Assembly (NCBI GenBank): GCA_910577165.1
Contig: CAJTLX010000036.1
Location: 1-35,157 of the forward strand
Length of the DNA: 35,157 bases
Reading direction: 5' to 3'
DNA from: an uncultured Lachnospiraceae bacterium
Lineage (GTDB): Bacteria; Bacillota; Clostridia; Lachnospirales; Lachnospiraceae
The position numbers and the translations under genes are program-made. Positions 15,307 through 23,888 of the stretch are shown one piece after another. The notes below the pieces were generated by a model that saw nothing but the letters and a program-made list of their open reading frames with translations, made no database searches and was not told the DNA's origin. Positions within the stretch are counted from its first letter, which is position 1; every line of letters starts with the position of its first letter.

Positions 15307-15759
15307 TTACACCGTAAATTCAGTCCATTCAATATGATTATACTGCATTACATCATCCGCCCTTTTCATCCCCAGTTTTTCATAAAACGGGATAGCATTT
15401 TCATTTGCTATCAAATATACCGCAATATCCTTTTCACCACCTGCTTTATCGTGTGCAACTTTCATAAGCTGCCTTCCAATGCCCTGTCCCTCATAGTCTC
15501 TGTCAACCCCCAAATCAGTTACATAGAGCCAATATACATAATCCGTTAATCCAAATAAAACACCAACTATCAAGTCATTTCTATTTCTTGCCACAAGACT
15601 TATCGTAACATTATTTACAAGTTTAGATATTCTTTCCTGAAACCGTTCCTTTGGGTATTGTGAACCTAAATCTGTCCTTCTTAAAAAACTAATATATTCC
15701 GCCGGAGATATTCGTTCTTCTCTAATTTTAATTTCTTCACGCATAAAAATTTTCTCCAT
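15307..15759 (-). CDS. GNAT-family N-acetyltransferase
   Basis: A 150-residue acetyl-CoA-dependent acetyltransferase. 'LYVTDLGVDRDYEGQGIGRQLMKVAHDKA' is motif A with the Q-x-x-G-x-G-type pyrophosphate loop, and 'IYLIANENAIPFYEKLGMKRADDVMQYNHIEW'-like sequence is the C-terminal motif B region. The acceptor (small amine, peptide or protein) cannot be told. I prefer the ATG at 15759, preceded by AGAGAGG; the frame can be extended to 15783 without a good site. TTGATATATCAA lies just upstream at 15797-15808. Confidence 0.88.
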   Translation of the reverse strand: MEKIFMREEIKIREERISPAEYISFLRRTDLGSQYPKERFQERISKLVNNVTISLVARNRNDLIVGVLFGLTDYVYWLYVTDLGVDRDYEGQGIGRQLMKVAHDKAGGEKDIAVYLIANENAIPFYEKLGMKRADDVMQYNHIEWTEFTV

Positions 15760-15844
15760 AGCATCCTCTCTTATTCCCCACAATAATATCTAAAATTTGA
15801 TATATCAATAATACTATATCTCTCATCCTGCTTATCCGCTGTTT

Positions 15845-16180
15845 TTATTTTTTTCGCAACATAAAAATCAGCATAGCCGCTATCCCCAAGGCAAAATAAA
15901 CCAGCGCGTATAAGATAAACGCCGTTTCTCCCGCATCAAAAAAAATCCATGTCCCCACCAAAAACAATGCTGTCGGAACAACAGGCAGACCCCAGCGATG
16001 CTTGATATCCCTCCCTGCAAACGCTCCGACGATCAGAGAATATATTGGGTTGATGACAAAAAACAAAAGAAAACATACCGCCATTCCCGCATCACTTTTT
16101 ATAAAAGTAACCGCCAGCCACGGAAGCACCAGCATAATCAATGCGGAAACTGCCAGCCAAAAAATAATATTCTTTTTCAT
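15845..16180 (-). CDS. Small four-helix membrane protein, unknown function
   Basis: A 111-residue very hydrophobic protein with predicted helices at about 5-27, 32-55, 63-81 and 85-107, positive residues at the start (MKKN) and the very end (LRKK), and a short charged loop 'GRDIKHRWG'. I do not recognise the family. AAAGAGAGAG precedes the ATG at 16180. It is in the same direction as the GNAT gene 85 bases downstream and may share its transcript. Confidence 0.75.
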   Translation of the reverse strand: MKKNIIFWLAVSALIMLVLPWLAVTFIKSDAGMAVCFLLFFVINPIYSLIVGAFAGRDIKHRWGLPVVPTALFLVGTWIFFDAGETAFILYALVYFALGIAAMLIFMLRKK

Positions 16181-16305
16181 CTCTCTCTTTCTATATTACC
16201 AATACAATATATAATTATAAGAAACTTTTGCATATTCTAACCATATAATTATATTACTATACTATCAATTTCTTTTAAAAATAAATGACTATTTGTCCTC
16301 ACACT

Positions 16306-16788
16306 CTAAATCCCATCCCCCATAAAATTCTCCGTACTTTTTGTTTTCCCCGACTCCATCGCCTCATCCATCAGCATTAAAAGTTCCAGCACACTGCGAA
16401 AATTTTCTCTTTTCTCCCCGTCCACCCAACACACAATCCCCTGCCAGCTTGCATTTTTTCTAAAAATTACCCGGACATGAAATGTTGCTACCTTGCCGTT
16501 TGCCTCCTGGGGCTTTCGCTGCATCAGGGCATCCTGACCAATAATTTTTTCCGGGTTTCTTCTCTTATTCCCAAATTTTCTTGGCTCCATTGTCTTTTGC
16601 GGATGTTCAAAACGATCAAAAATTGCCTCCATCTTTTTTAAAAGCTGTATCACATTCTCAAAAACAATCGGCTCCGCATAATAATTATTATATAATCTTC
16701 CCCGCATCCTGCCGTCCTGATATTCGTCAATGCATATTCTGCTCGAACAAAGTTCATTTAAGCTTCTTCCAGAAATTTCCTTCGCCAT
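16306..16788 (-). CDS. Uncharacterised 160-residue protein divergent from BTAD regulator
   Basis: Not assigned to a named family. It is soluble and basic, with an N-terminal part 'RMRGRLYNNYYAEPIVFENVIQLLKKMEAIFDRF', a basic central linker ('PRKFGNKRRNPEKI'), and a C-terminal part 'FHVRVIFRKNASWQGIVCWVDGEKRENFRSVLELLMLMDEAM' that looks like a small beta-sheet followed by a helix. I have an impression of similar proteins in other Lachnospiraceae but cannot check. Start at 16788 has AAGGAGA five bases upstream; the longer frame to 16806 is not needed. It has its own promoter, divergent from the BTAD regulator gene. Confidence 0.8.
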   Translation of the reverse strand: MAKEISGRSLNELCSSRICIDEYQDGRMRGRLYNNYYAEPIVFENVIQLLKKMEAIFDRFEHPQKTMEPRKFGNKRRNPEKIIGQDALMQRKPQEANGKVATFHVRVIFRKNASWQGIVCWVDGEKRENFRSVLELLMLMDEAMESGKTKSTENFMGDGI

Positions 16789-16882
16789 AGTTCTCCTTAT
16801 TCTCACTGTAAATTTTTATAATTTTTTCAGACGATATCATCTGCTTATCAATAAATTTCTTTTCTAATACTTTTATGTATAG

Positions 16883-16912
16883 ATTATACACCTATTCTAT
16901 TGTTAGAGTCAA
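16883..16912 (-). promoter_or_regulatory. Promoter of the 160-residue unknown gene
   Basis: On the minus strand TTGACT (16912-16907) and TATAAT (16888-16883), 18-base spacer, leaving an AT-rich leader of about 90 bases. Confidence 0.75.
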
Positions 16913-17011
16913 GCAAAAAAAGATAAGTATGTTTTCTTATTTTTTCATATTTTTACTTTCCCCACCGATTAAAAAATCAAAAAATAGTTCAATTTACCAC
17001 CCCCTGTTTTG

Positions 17012-17040
17012 TTGACACCCTTCGCGAAAAATGTTATAAT
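17012..17040 (+). promoter_or_regulatory. Strong sigma-A promoter of the BTAD regulator
   Basis: Perfect TTGACA (17012-17017) and perfect TATAAT (17035-17040) with a 17-base spacer, about 28 bases before the start codon. A CTTCGCGAA palindrome lies in the spacer (17020-17028). Confidence 0.92.
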
Positions 17041-17067
17041 ATATTCGTTACAAAAGGAGGGATACTT

Positions 17068-18264
17068 ATGTCAGATCCTATACGCATTACTATGTTCGGG
17101 GGTTTTCAGCTTACTTATGGCACAAATTCTGTGTCCGACCAGGACAATCGTTCAAAAAAGGTCTGGACTTTACTCAAATATCTGATTACGTTCCACGATC
17201 ACGAAATCCATCACAATACATTAACCAACCTGCTCTGGTCGAATTCAGAGGGCGGGATCGATTCAGAAAACGCACTGAAAACGATCCTTCACCGCGCACG
17301 CACAACTCTTTCCGCACTCGGCTATACAGGGAATAAATTGATTTTGCACCACCGTGAAACTTATTGTTTTAATCCGGACGTATCTTTTATCCTGGATATT
17401 GACCAATTTGAGGAGTATTGCGAGGCAGCAGGAAAAATAGAACTTCCGACACAGGAGAGATTAAAAAATTACCGTCTGGCATTCTCCCTGTACAAGGGGC
17501 GATTTCTCCCCAATAATTCTGAGGAAGACTGGGTCATCCCCGTATCCGGATACTACCATTCGCTCTACTTAAATGCGGTGCATGAATCTATAGAGCTTCT
17601 ATTAAAGAGTGAGTGCCTTCCTGAGATTACCGCACTCTGTTTTAAAACCTCAGAAATTGACCCTTACGATGAAACCGCACGCTATCATTTAATTCGCAGT
17701 CTTTATCTGCGGGGAAAGACAAAGGAAGCACTTGATGAGTACCGCTATGTTATTCATCTTTTTTATGATACCTATGGAATTAATCCTTCCGACAAATTTA
17801 TTGCACTTTATCGGGAAATTACGCAGGAAACACATTCCCCCAATGCGGATCTTTCCGCAATTTTAACGCGTCTGCGCGAACAGAACATCAAACGCTGCCC
17901 ATATTTCTGCGATTTTTCGGTATTTCAAAACCTCTATCATATTGAGGCACGCAGTGCTGATCGCAACGGGCAATCCGTATTTTTATGCCTGATTACGCTG
18001 ACCACTTCCCAGAGTGATCATTCGCTGATGGCGGCGGCCATGGCAAAGATGGCGGATACGATAGAGCAATGTCTTCGCGCTGGGGATGCCTGTTCCCGCT
18101 ATTCAGTCAACCAGTATGTGATTATGCTCTCCGCCGCAAATTACGAGAATTGTATGATGATTGGCTCGCGCATTATCCGGACATTCCAAAATGCGAAGCC
18201 AAAACTTAACATTACTGCGGACTATGTACTCAGCGAACTTGAACCCTCGCTTTTTGAAGCATAA
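17068..18264 (+). CDS. BTAD-domain transcriptional regulator with degenerate GGDEF-like C-terminus
   Basis: A 398-residue SARP-like protein. Residues 1-95 form an OmpR-type winged helix ('RITMFGGFQLTYG' start, 'SKKVWTLLKYLITFHDHEIHHNTLTNLLW', 'NALKTILHRARTTLSALG'). Residues about 100-255 are the helical BTAD repeats ('YRLAFSLYKGRFLPNNSEEDWVIP', 'SEIDPYDETARYHLIRSLYLRGKTKEALDEYRYV'). Residues about 275-395 resemble a nucleotide-cyclase fold: 'FLCLITLTT' strand, 'MAAAMAKMADTIEQCLRAGDACSRY' helix, then 'SVNQYVIML' at the place of the GGDEF hairpin (343-354). The active-site residues are gone, so no cyclase activity is expected; it may bind a ligand. Start at 17068 has AAAGGAGGG. The target is unknown; the divergent gene is the first candidate. 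Confidence 0.85.
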   Translation: MSDPIRITMFGGFQLTYGTNSVSDQDNRSKKVWTLLKYLITFHDHEIHHNTLTNLLWSNSEGGIDSENALKTILHRARTTLSALGYTGNKLILHHRETYCFNPDVSFILDIDQFEEYCEAAGKIELPTQERLKNYRLAFSLYKGRFLPNNSEEDWVIPVSGYYHSLYLNAVHESIELLLKSECLPEITALCFKTSEIDPYDETARYHLIRSLYLRGKTKEALDEYRYVIHLFYDTYGINPSDKFIALYREITQETHSPNADLSAILTRLREQNIKRCPYFCDFSVFQNLYHIEARSADRNGQSVFLCLITLTTSQSDHSLMAAAMAKMADTIEQCLRAGDACSRYSVNQYVIMLSAANYENCMMIGSRIIRTFQNAKPKLNITADYVLSELEPSLFEA

Positions 18265-18350
18265 ATTTAGAAGATATCCCTGCGCAGTGTCACGGCGCAG
18301 AGCGCGTGTTGTGTTAGCAACTACCTTCTATTTGCGTCCCCGCGCATAAA

Positions 18351-18388
18351 AAGAACAGCAAACCTGCAAAACAAGGCTTGCTGTTCTT
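18351..18388 (-). terminator. Rho-independent terminator of tex
   Basis: A strong stem of AAGAACAGCAA and TTGCTGTTCTT with extra CCT/AGG pairing around a short loop. On the minus strand it is followed by TTTTT, so it ends the leftward tex transcript 13 bases after the stop; it may also slow the rightward BTAD transcript. Confidence 0.85.
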
Positions 18389-18400
18389 AGGTGTCACAAC

Positions 18401-20806
18401 TTATAAAATCATTGTCAGCTGAATCCGCTTCTTTGCCTCGTCCACGCTGAGTACTTTGACTTCGATAATATCTCCGACACTAACGACATCAAGCGGGTGC
18501 TTTACAAAACGCCCCTTCGCCATCTGAGAAATATGTACCAGCCCATCCTGGTGTACACCGATATCCACAAACGCCCCGAAATCAATAACATTGCGCACCG
18601 TGCCCTTCAATACCATACCCGCTGATAAATCCTTGATCTCAAGTACGTCCGTGCGCAGAATCGGCTTTGGCATTTCGTCGCGCGGATCCCGCCCCGGCTT
18701 TTCTAATTCCTTGATAATGTCGGTCAGTGTAATCTCGCCAATACCAAGCTCGGCAGCCAATTTCTTTTTGTCGTGGATCAGGGTGCTAAGCTGTGAAAGC
18801 CCGCCACTCTCCCCCTCCTGTACTAAACTCTCCGTATCCTTTTTCTCCGGCGAATCAGCAAGATCAGAACCTGCCAATGCCTTTTGCAAAAGTTGTCCCA
18901 TTGCAGTATTGGTATTGCGCACCTGGATCTTTTTTTCCCGTCCATCCCGCTTGCGGTTTTTTCCAAATTTCTCCTCTTTCTCCTGCCCCGCGGCTTTCTC
19001 AGTTCCCTTCGCTTCCTCCCTGGCTTTTTTCATATCGGCTTGTACCTTCTTGATACCCGTCGTGGTAAAACCAAGGTTCTCCAAAAGTTTTTTTGCTGCC
19101 TCATAGGATTCTGGATGCACACTTGTAGCATCAAGTGGGTTTTCCCCATCATTTATCCGCAAAAACCCCGCACACTGTTCAAAAGCTTTCGGGCCTAATT
19201 TTGGAACTTTTAAAAGCTGCGCCCTGGTGCGAAATTTTCCATTCTGCTCCCGGTAAGCCACAATATTTTTTGCGACTGCCTTTGTGATCCCGGAAATATA
19301 TTCAAGCAGTGCTGCGGAAGCAGTATTTAGATCCACACCAACTTTGTTTACACAGTCTTCCACCACACCCGCCAAAGCATCACTTAATTTCTTTTGATTC
19401 ATGTCATGCTGATACTGACCCACTCCGATCGCCTTTGGCTCTATCTTTACTAACTCTGCAAGCGGATCCTGCAAGCGGCGGGCAATGGAGGCGGCACTTC
19501 TCTGCGCTACATCAAAATCCGGAAATTCCTCGGTTGCCAGCTTGCTTGCCGAGTACACACTCGCTCCCGCCTCGCTTACAATTACGTATTGCACCGGCTT
19601 ATCCATTTCCTTTAGCAGCTCGACAATCACCTGTTCGGACTCGCGCGAGGCAGTGCCGTTTCCAACCGAGATCAGCGTGATCCCATATTTTTGAATCAGA
19701 TTTTTTACAACGCGCTTCGCCTCTTCCACCTTTGCTTTTGAGGCGGCAACCGGAAAGATCACTGCTGTGTCAAGGACTTTTCCTGTCGCATCCACCACTG
19801 CTAGTTTGCATCCTGTCCGAATGCCGGGATCCCAGCCAAGCACCACCTGCCCCACAATTGGCGGCTGCATCAAAAGCTGGCTTAGATTCTGTCCAAACAC
19901 ATGGATTGCCCCATCCTCCGCTTTTTCTGTCAGCTCATTTCGAATTTCCCTCTCAATTGCAGGCGCAATCAGACGATCATAACTGTCTGCAATCACCGCC
20001 TTTAATGTGTCCTCTGTTATCTTGTTCTCCCTTTTGATAATCGCGCGTTCCAGATAGGTAAGAATACGATCCTTAGGTGCGTTTATCTTTACCGTAAGAA
20101 ATTTCTCCGCCTCGCCCCGATTAATCGCCAGAACACGGTGTCCCGCAAGTTTTGTTAATTTCTCTTCGAAATGATAATACATTTCATAGACGGATTCTGC
20201 TGTATCGTCCTTCGCCTCCGAGACAATACTTCCGACCTCCCCGGTCAGCCTGCGAATTTCGCTGCGGTATGCCGCCTCATCTGAGATCCGCTCCGCCAAA
20301 ATATCCATCGCACCTTGTAATGCCTCCTCTGGAGAAGATACCAAATTTTCGGGTGCGATTGCACCCTGCACTTGCACATAAGCTTTCGCTTCCTCAAGCA
20401 GCGGGGTTTTCGTTTCCTGCACCCAGATCAGATCCGCAAGCGGTTCTAATCCCTTTTCCTTTGCGATCGTTGCCCTTGTGCGGCGTTTCGGGCGATATGG
20501 GCGATACAGGTCTTCTACTACCACCATGGTCTCCGCCTCAAGGATCTTTGCCTTTAATTCCTCAGAGAGTTTCCCCTGCTCCCTGATACTGCCGATCACC
20601 TGCTCCTTTTTCTCCTCTAAGTTGCGCAGATAAACCAGACGCTCTGAAAGGTTTCTAAGTACCTCATCGTTGAGTGAACCCGTTACCTCCTTGCGGTAAC
20701 GCGCGATGAACGGGATCGTATTGCCCTCGTCAATCAGCGTTATTGTCGCTTCTACCTGCTCTCTTTTAATTCCAAGTTCCACCCTTAATTTTTCGATAAT
20801 ATCCAT
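18401..20806 (-). CDS. tex: Tex-family S1 RNA-binding protein
   Basis: An 801-residue RNA-binding protein linked to transcription and ribosome-associated processes. Residues 1-190 hold the Tex N-terminal helices ('GNTIPFIARYRKEVTGSL', 'EDLYRPYRPKRRTRATIAKEKGLEPLA'). The YqgF/RNase H-like domain follows ('LGWDPGIRTGCKLAVVD' through 'SVGNGTASRESEQ'), then the helix-hairpin-helix block ('QHDMNQKKLSDALAGVVEDCVNKVGVDLNTAS'). The C-terminal S1 domain is about 730-801 ('GTVRNVIDFGAFVDIGVHQDGLVHIS'). It is longer than usual (about 720) because of a Lys/Glu-rich insert at about 593-683. The ATG at 20806 is chosen with GGAG eight bases upstream. It lies 19 bases after the xylB stop and is probably cotranscribed with it. 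Confidence 0.95.
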   Translation of the reverse strand: MDIIEKLRVELGIKREQVEATITLIDEGNTIPFIARYRKEVTGSLNDEVLRNLSERLVYLRNLEEKKEQVIGSIREQGKLSEELKAKILEAETMVVVEDLYRPYRPKRRTRATIAKEKGLEPLADLIWVQETKTPLLEEAKAYVQVQGAIAPENLVSSPEEALQGAMDILAERISDEAAYRSEIRRLTGEVGSIVSEAKDDTAESVYEMYYHFEEKLTKLAGHRVLAINRGEAEKFLTVKINAPKDRILTYLERAIIKRENKITEDTLKAVIADSYDRLIAPAIEREIRNELTEKAEDGAIHVFGQNLSQLLMQPPIVGQVVLGWDPGIRTGCKLAVVDATGKVLDTAVIFPVAASKAKVEEAKRVVKNLIQKYGITLISVGNGTASRESEQVIVELLKEMDKPVQYVIVSEAGASVYSASKLATEEFPDFDVAQRSAASIARRLQDPLAELVKIEPKAIGVGQYQHDMNQKKLSDALAGVVEDCVNKVGVDLNTASAALLEYISGITKAVAKNIVAYREQNGKFRTRAQLLKVPKLGPKAFEQCAGFLRINDGENPLDATSVHPESYEAAKKLLENLGFTTTGIKKVQADMKKAREEAKGTEKAAGQEKEEKFGKNRKRDGREKKIQVRNTNTAMGQLLQKALAGSDLADSPEKKDTESLVQEGESGGLSQLSTLIHDKKKLAAELGIGEITLTDIIKELEKPGRDPRDEMPKPILRTDVLEIKDLSAGMVLKGTVRNVIDFGAFVDIGVHQDGLVHISQMAKGRFVKHPLDVVSVGDIIEVKVLSVDEAKKRIQLTMIL

Positions 20807-20825
20807 TTTGATCACTCCATATTTT

Positions 20826-22298
20826 TTACTTTACTATCTCATCGTAAACTGGTTTGAGAGCAGGATAAATTTTCCTAAATGTCTGATATTTCTTCTCGTA
20901 TTTTTCTACCAGCACCGGATCTTGTTCGGTCGTACTTATCACCTTGATCAACTTGGCAGCGGCCTCGGTAACGGACGCATATTTCCCGCAGCCTACCGCC
21001 GCAAGAATTGCCGCGCCAAAACCCGGTCCCTCCGCACTGTTTATCTTGTCCACCTTCACATTCATAATATTTGCCACGATCTTGCACCAGAGCGGACTTT
21101 TCGCGCCCCCGCCATTTAGGCGCACACGCTCAATCTTTACGCCGAAGGAGCGCGCGATCTCAAGCGCGTCGCGCAGCGCGAATGTCACGCCCTCTAACAC
21201 TGCCTCTGTCATATCCTCGCGCGTTGTATCCATAGTCATGCCGACAAAGGTACCTCTCGCGTTCGGATTATTGTGCGGCGTGCGCTCACCCATCAGATAA
21301 GGCAGGAAAAATACCTGGTTATCGCCGAGCTTATCAATACCCTCCTGCTCCTTTGCGTAGTCCTTTGTGCCGATAATCTCATCCATCCACCATTTGTTTG
21401 CGGAGGCAGCAGAAAGCATACAGCCAAGGAAATGATATTTTCCATTTGCGTGCGCAAAGGAATGCATTGCGTTCGCATCATCCACTGCAAACTTATCCGT
21501 CGCAATAAAGACGGTGCCGGAAGTGCCGAGGGAAACACTGCACATCCCATGCTCAAGTGTCCCCGTGCCAACCGCACCAGCCGCATTATCGCCTGCGCCG
21601 GCAATCACGCGCACATTCTGCGGAAGGTCAAGCTCCTCTGCGGAAACCTTTGTCAATGTCCCGACCACCTCATAAGACTCAAAAATTTTTGCAAGCTGAG
21701 TTTCCTCAATGCCCACAATCTCAAGCATTTCCTTTGACCAGCACTTACTTTTTACATCAAATAAAAGCATACCCGACGCATCCGAAACATCCGTGCAGTG
21801 TACGCCGGAGAGACGGTAAGCAAGGTAATCTTTCGGGAGCATAATCTTTGCAATTTTTGAAAAGATCTCCGGCTCATGCTTTTTCACCCACAAAATCTTC
21901 GGTGCCGTAAATCCAGTTAATGCCATATTTGCGGTATAGGAGGAAATCTTCTCCCGCCCGATCGCAATATTTAAATAATCACATTCTTCCTGTGTGCGCC
22001 CGTCATTCCAAAGGATCGCCGGGCGAAGTACCTGATCATTTTCATCCAAAAGCACAAGTCCGTGCATCTGACCGCCAAAGCTTATTCCGTCCACTTCGCT
22101 GTGATCAATCCCTGCGAGAAGCTCTTTCATTCCAAGTACAAACTGTTCCCACCAATCTTCCGGTTTTTGTTCCGACCAACCCGGCTTTGGAAAATACAGC
22201 GGATATTCTTTTGTCACAATATTCCTTATTTCTCCATTTTCTTCCATCAACACAAGCTTGACTGAAGAAGTCCCCAAATCCACACCTACATAAAACAT
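20826..22298 (-). CDS. xylB: Xylulokinase
   Basis: A 490-residue FGGY-family kinase that phosphorylates D-xylulose to xylulose 5-phosphate with ATP, feeding the pentose phosphate pathway. 'GVDLGTSSVK' is the N-terminal phosphate loop. 'GGQMHGLVLLD' (75-85) is the xylulokinase-type substrate loop; the MHG is what separates it from glycerol kinase. 'GAGDNAAGA' has the catalytic D237, and 'RLNGGGAKSPLWCKIVANI' is the C-terminal signature. Start at 22298 has GGAGG nine bases upstream. No xylA or xylose transporter is in the window, so it is isolated from a xylose operon here; other pentulose substrates cannot be excluded. Confidence 0.93.
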   Translation of the reverse strand: MFYVGVDLGTSSVKLVLMEENGEIRNIVTKEYPLYFPKPGWSEQKPEDWWEQFVLGMKELLAGIDHSEVDGISFGGQMHGLVLLDENDQVLRPAILWNDGRTQEECDYLNIAIGREKISSYTANMALTGFTAPKILWVKKHEPEIFSKIAKIMLPKDYLAYRLSGVHCTDVSDASGMLLFDVKSKCWSKEMLEIVGIEETQLAKIFESYEVVGTLTKVSAEELDLPQNVRVIAGAGDNAAGAVGTGTLEHGMCSVSLGTSGTVFIATDKFAVDDANAMHSFAHANGKYHFLGCMLSAASANKWWMDEIIGTKDYAKEQEGIDKLGDNQVFFLPYLMGERTPHNNPNARGTFVGMTMDTTREDMTEAVLEGVTFALRDALEIARSFGVKIERVRLNGGGAKSPLWCKIVANIMNVKVDKINSAEGPGFGAAILAAVGCGKYASVTEAAAKLIKVISTTEQDPVLVEKYEKKYQTFRKIYPALKPVYDEIVK

Positions 22299-22349
22299 TT
22301 TTTCGTTCCTCCATTATTTCTTTGCGCGCCTAAAAATTTTTACCATATT

Positions 22350-22378
22350 ATCATACCAATATCTTCCGGATCTGTCAA
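22350..22378 (-). promoter_or_regulatory. Sigma-A promoter of xylB-tex
   Basis: On the minus strand TTGACA (22378-22373) and TATGAT (22355-22350) with a 17-base spacer. An inverted repeat, AATCCTG and CAGGATT with a five-base loop, overlaps the -35 and lies just upstream (22377-22395); it could be an operator. Confidence 0.85.
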
Positions 22379-22400
22379 TCCTGTGAAACAGGATTTTCCT

Positions 22401-23480
22401 CTACTCTATTTCCCTTCGAATATAATCCACCGCCCGCTGACAAATATGTATTTCAGCCTGCGGCATATTTCCGCCAAATTCCCCGTCAAGCGACCATGGA
22501 AGTTCCCCTTTTGCCTCGATCTTTACCTCCTGCACATGGGCGTAAATAATATTGTCACTCTTTAGTTTTTTGCTGATCAACTCATTTACAATATCCGTCA
22601 GTTCAATTACATTGCGCGGTCTGCGGATCAGAAGCATCTCAAAAATACCATCGTCAAAGCGCACATCCTTGCCCATAATCCCCTTAAACCCCCCGACAGA
22701 ATTAGAGTTGGCGACCATACCGCAGATAAACTCTCCCTCCACTAGCTGCCATCTGCCCGAAATTTCCTCTCCCTCTCTCCCGCATAGTTCCTCTTTCCTG
22801 TCAGAAAAATCTTCGGGCTGCGATTGCGATATCCCATCTGTTAGGACTTGCGCATTGACCACGGCATCCTCCATGTCTTTCTGCGCCTCACTGCTCTCGC
22901 TCTCCTCAAATAATCCCCTGTCAACTTCCAGGTAACTCACATTCAGTTCATAATTCTGCACTTCTGCAAGACTTTTCACCCCGCGCAGAAGGTATGCGAC
23001 CCGCCCCAAAATATTTTTCATATTCTGCGGGGTATCGTAGGAAACATCGGAAAACAACCCAAATGCCGAAGTATAAACAAAGGTATTGCCGCAGATCTCT
23101 CCCACATCGGATGGCATCGGCTCCGTCAATGCCGCAAATTTTGCTGCGTCAATAGTATCCTTAGGAATCTTTAAACTGTAGCCAAAGTCATTCGTCGTTC
23201 CCGCCGGAATATAACCGATCGGTACGCGCCGCCCGCTCTTCATCACGCCGGTGACGACTTCATTCAATGTGCCATCCCCTCCGGCACATACAATCCTGCT
23301 GCAAATTCCTTCCCTTGCATAATCTTCGGCAAACTCCGTGGCATCCCCGCGCTTTGCTGTCGGCATAACGATCACCTCATATCCGTTTTCTGAAAACTCC
23401 GTCACAATATCCGACAGCTTTCCTTTCAGTTTTGCCTTTCCTGCATTTGGGTTATAAATAAATAATAATCGCTCTCTCAT
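22401..23480 (-). CDS. YegS/DgkB-type lipid kinase with acidic insert
   Basis: A 359-residue diacylglycerol-kinase-fold enzyme, probably phosphorylating diacylglycerol or a related lipid at the inner face of the membrane. 'FIYNPNAGKAKLKGKL' opens the fold, 'CAGGDGTLNEVV' with G67-T71 is the nucleotide loop, and 'PIGYIPAGTTNDFGYSL' and 'SDVGEICGNTFVYTSAFG' follow. The C-terminal half returns with 'FICGMVANSNSVGGFKGIMGKDVRFDDGIFEMLLIRRP'. Residues about 187-245 are an acidic, Ser/Glu-rich insert not typical of the family and probably disordered. GGGGGAGA precedes the ATG at 23480. It lies in the leftward run between the spore protein gene and xylB. Confidence 0.92.
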   Translation of the reverse strand: MRERLLFIYNPNAGKAKLKGKLSDIVTEFSENGYEVIVMPTAKRGDATEFAEDYAREGICSRIVCAGGDGTLNEVVTGVMKSGRRVPIGYIPAGTTNDFGYSLKIPKDTIDAAKFAALTEPMPSDVGEICGNTFVYTSAFGLFSDVSYDTPQNMKNILGRVAYLLRGVKSLAEVQNYELNVSYLEVDRGLFEESESSEAQKDMEDAVVNAQVLTDGISQSQPEDFSDRKEELCGREGEEISGRWQLVEGEFICGMVANSNSVGGFKGIMGKDVRFDDGIFEMLLIRRPRNVIELTDIVNELISKKLKSDNIIYAHVQEVKIEAKGELPWSLDGEFGGNMPQAEIHICQRAVDYIRREIE

Positions 23481-23515
23481 CGTTCTCCCCCACTTGATTT
23501 TCTATTGATAAACCA

Positions 23516-23728
23516 CTATTTTTCTTCGGTCTGCGCGCAGTCCTTTTCCTCGGACTTATTTTTTCGTCTTTCCCCGGCAATCATCCCGCCGATCTTGCCC
23601 GTCTGACGCGCGGAAAGCGACCCCCAGCCCTTTTCAATCACCTGGTCATACAATCCCAGTTCCTTTGCCATCTCATATTTAATCAGATCTTTTTGTGGCA
23701 CTTTTGTAATGTCAATTGGCAATTTCAT
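23516..23728 (-). CDS. Small acid-soluble spore protein, alpha/beta type
   Basis: A 70-residue DNA-binding spore protein that would coat and protect DNA in the forespore. 'DLIKYEMAKELGLYDQVIEKGWGSLSARQTGKIGGMI' matches the two conserved segments of the family, including the W-G-x-L-(S/T)-x-(R/K)-x-x-G-x-(I/V)-G-G box. The tail is rich in Lys and Glu. The start at 23728 gives the usual size; a GTG at 23761 would add 11 residues without a ribosome binding site. Ribosome binding is weak either way, so the exact start is uncertain. Its presence implies a spore former. Confidence 0.85.
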   Translation of the reverse strand: MKLPIDITKVPQKDLIKYEMAKELGLYDQVIEKGWGSLSARQTGKIGGMIAGERRKNKSEEKDCAQTEEK

Positions 23729-23833
23729 TTTTATTCCATACTCCGTTTCCACGCTTTGCACTGTTTTTCCCGCTGTGCAATTTGGCGTTTTTTTGAGAAT
23801 ACACGATTACACGCGTATCTGCTCTGCCATTCG

Positions 23834-23862
23834 TAGTATATCCCGAAAATTTTATTCCATGC
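23834..23862 (-). promoter_or_regulatory. Possible sigma-G (forespore) promoter of the spore protein gene
   Basis: On the minus strand GCATG (23862-23858) and TATACTA (23840-23834) are 17 bases apart, close to the sigma-G pattern GHATR / CATWHTA. One -10 base differs and the spacer is one short, so support is modest. Confidence 0.35.
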
Positions 23863-23888
23863 GCACATGATTTTTGTATCCCGATTGC

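Noticed and set aside
10999..15808. The 13-mer TTTGATATATCAA at 10998-11010 and 15796-15808 as attachment sites flanking the accessory block
   Set aside because: A 13-base AT-rich match is expected several times by chance in 35 kb, and each copy sits just before a leftward gene, where a promoter or operator element is the simpler reading.
18591..19106. A 171-codon plus-strand frame opposite tex
   Set aside because: It mirrors the Lys/Glu-rich insert of tex and has no ribosome binding site or known motif.
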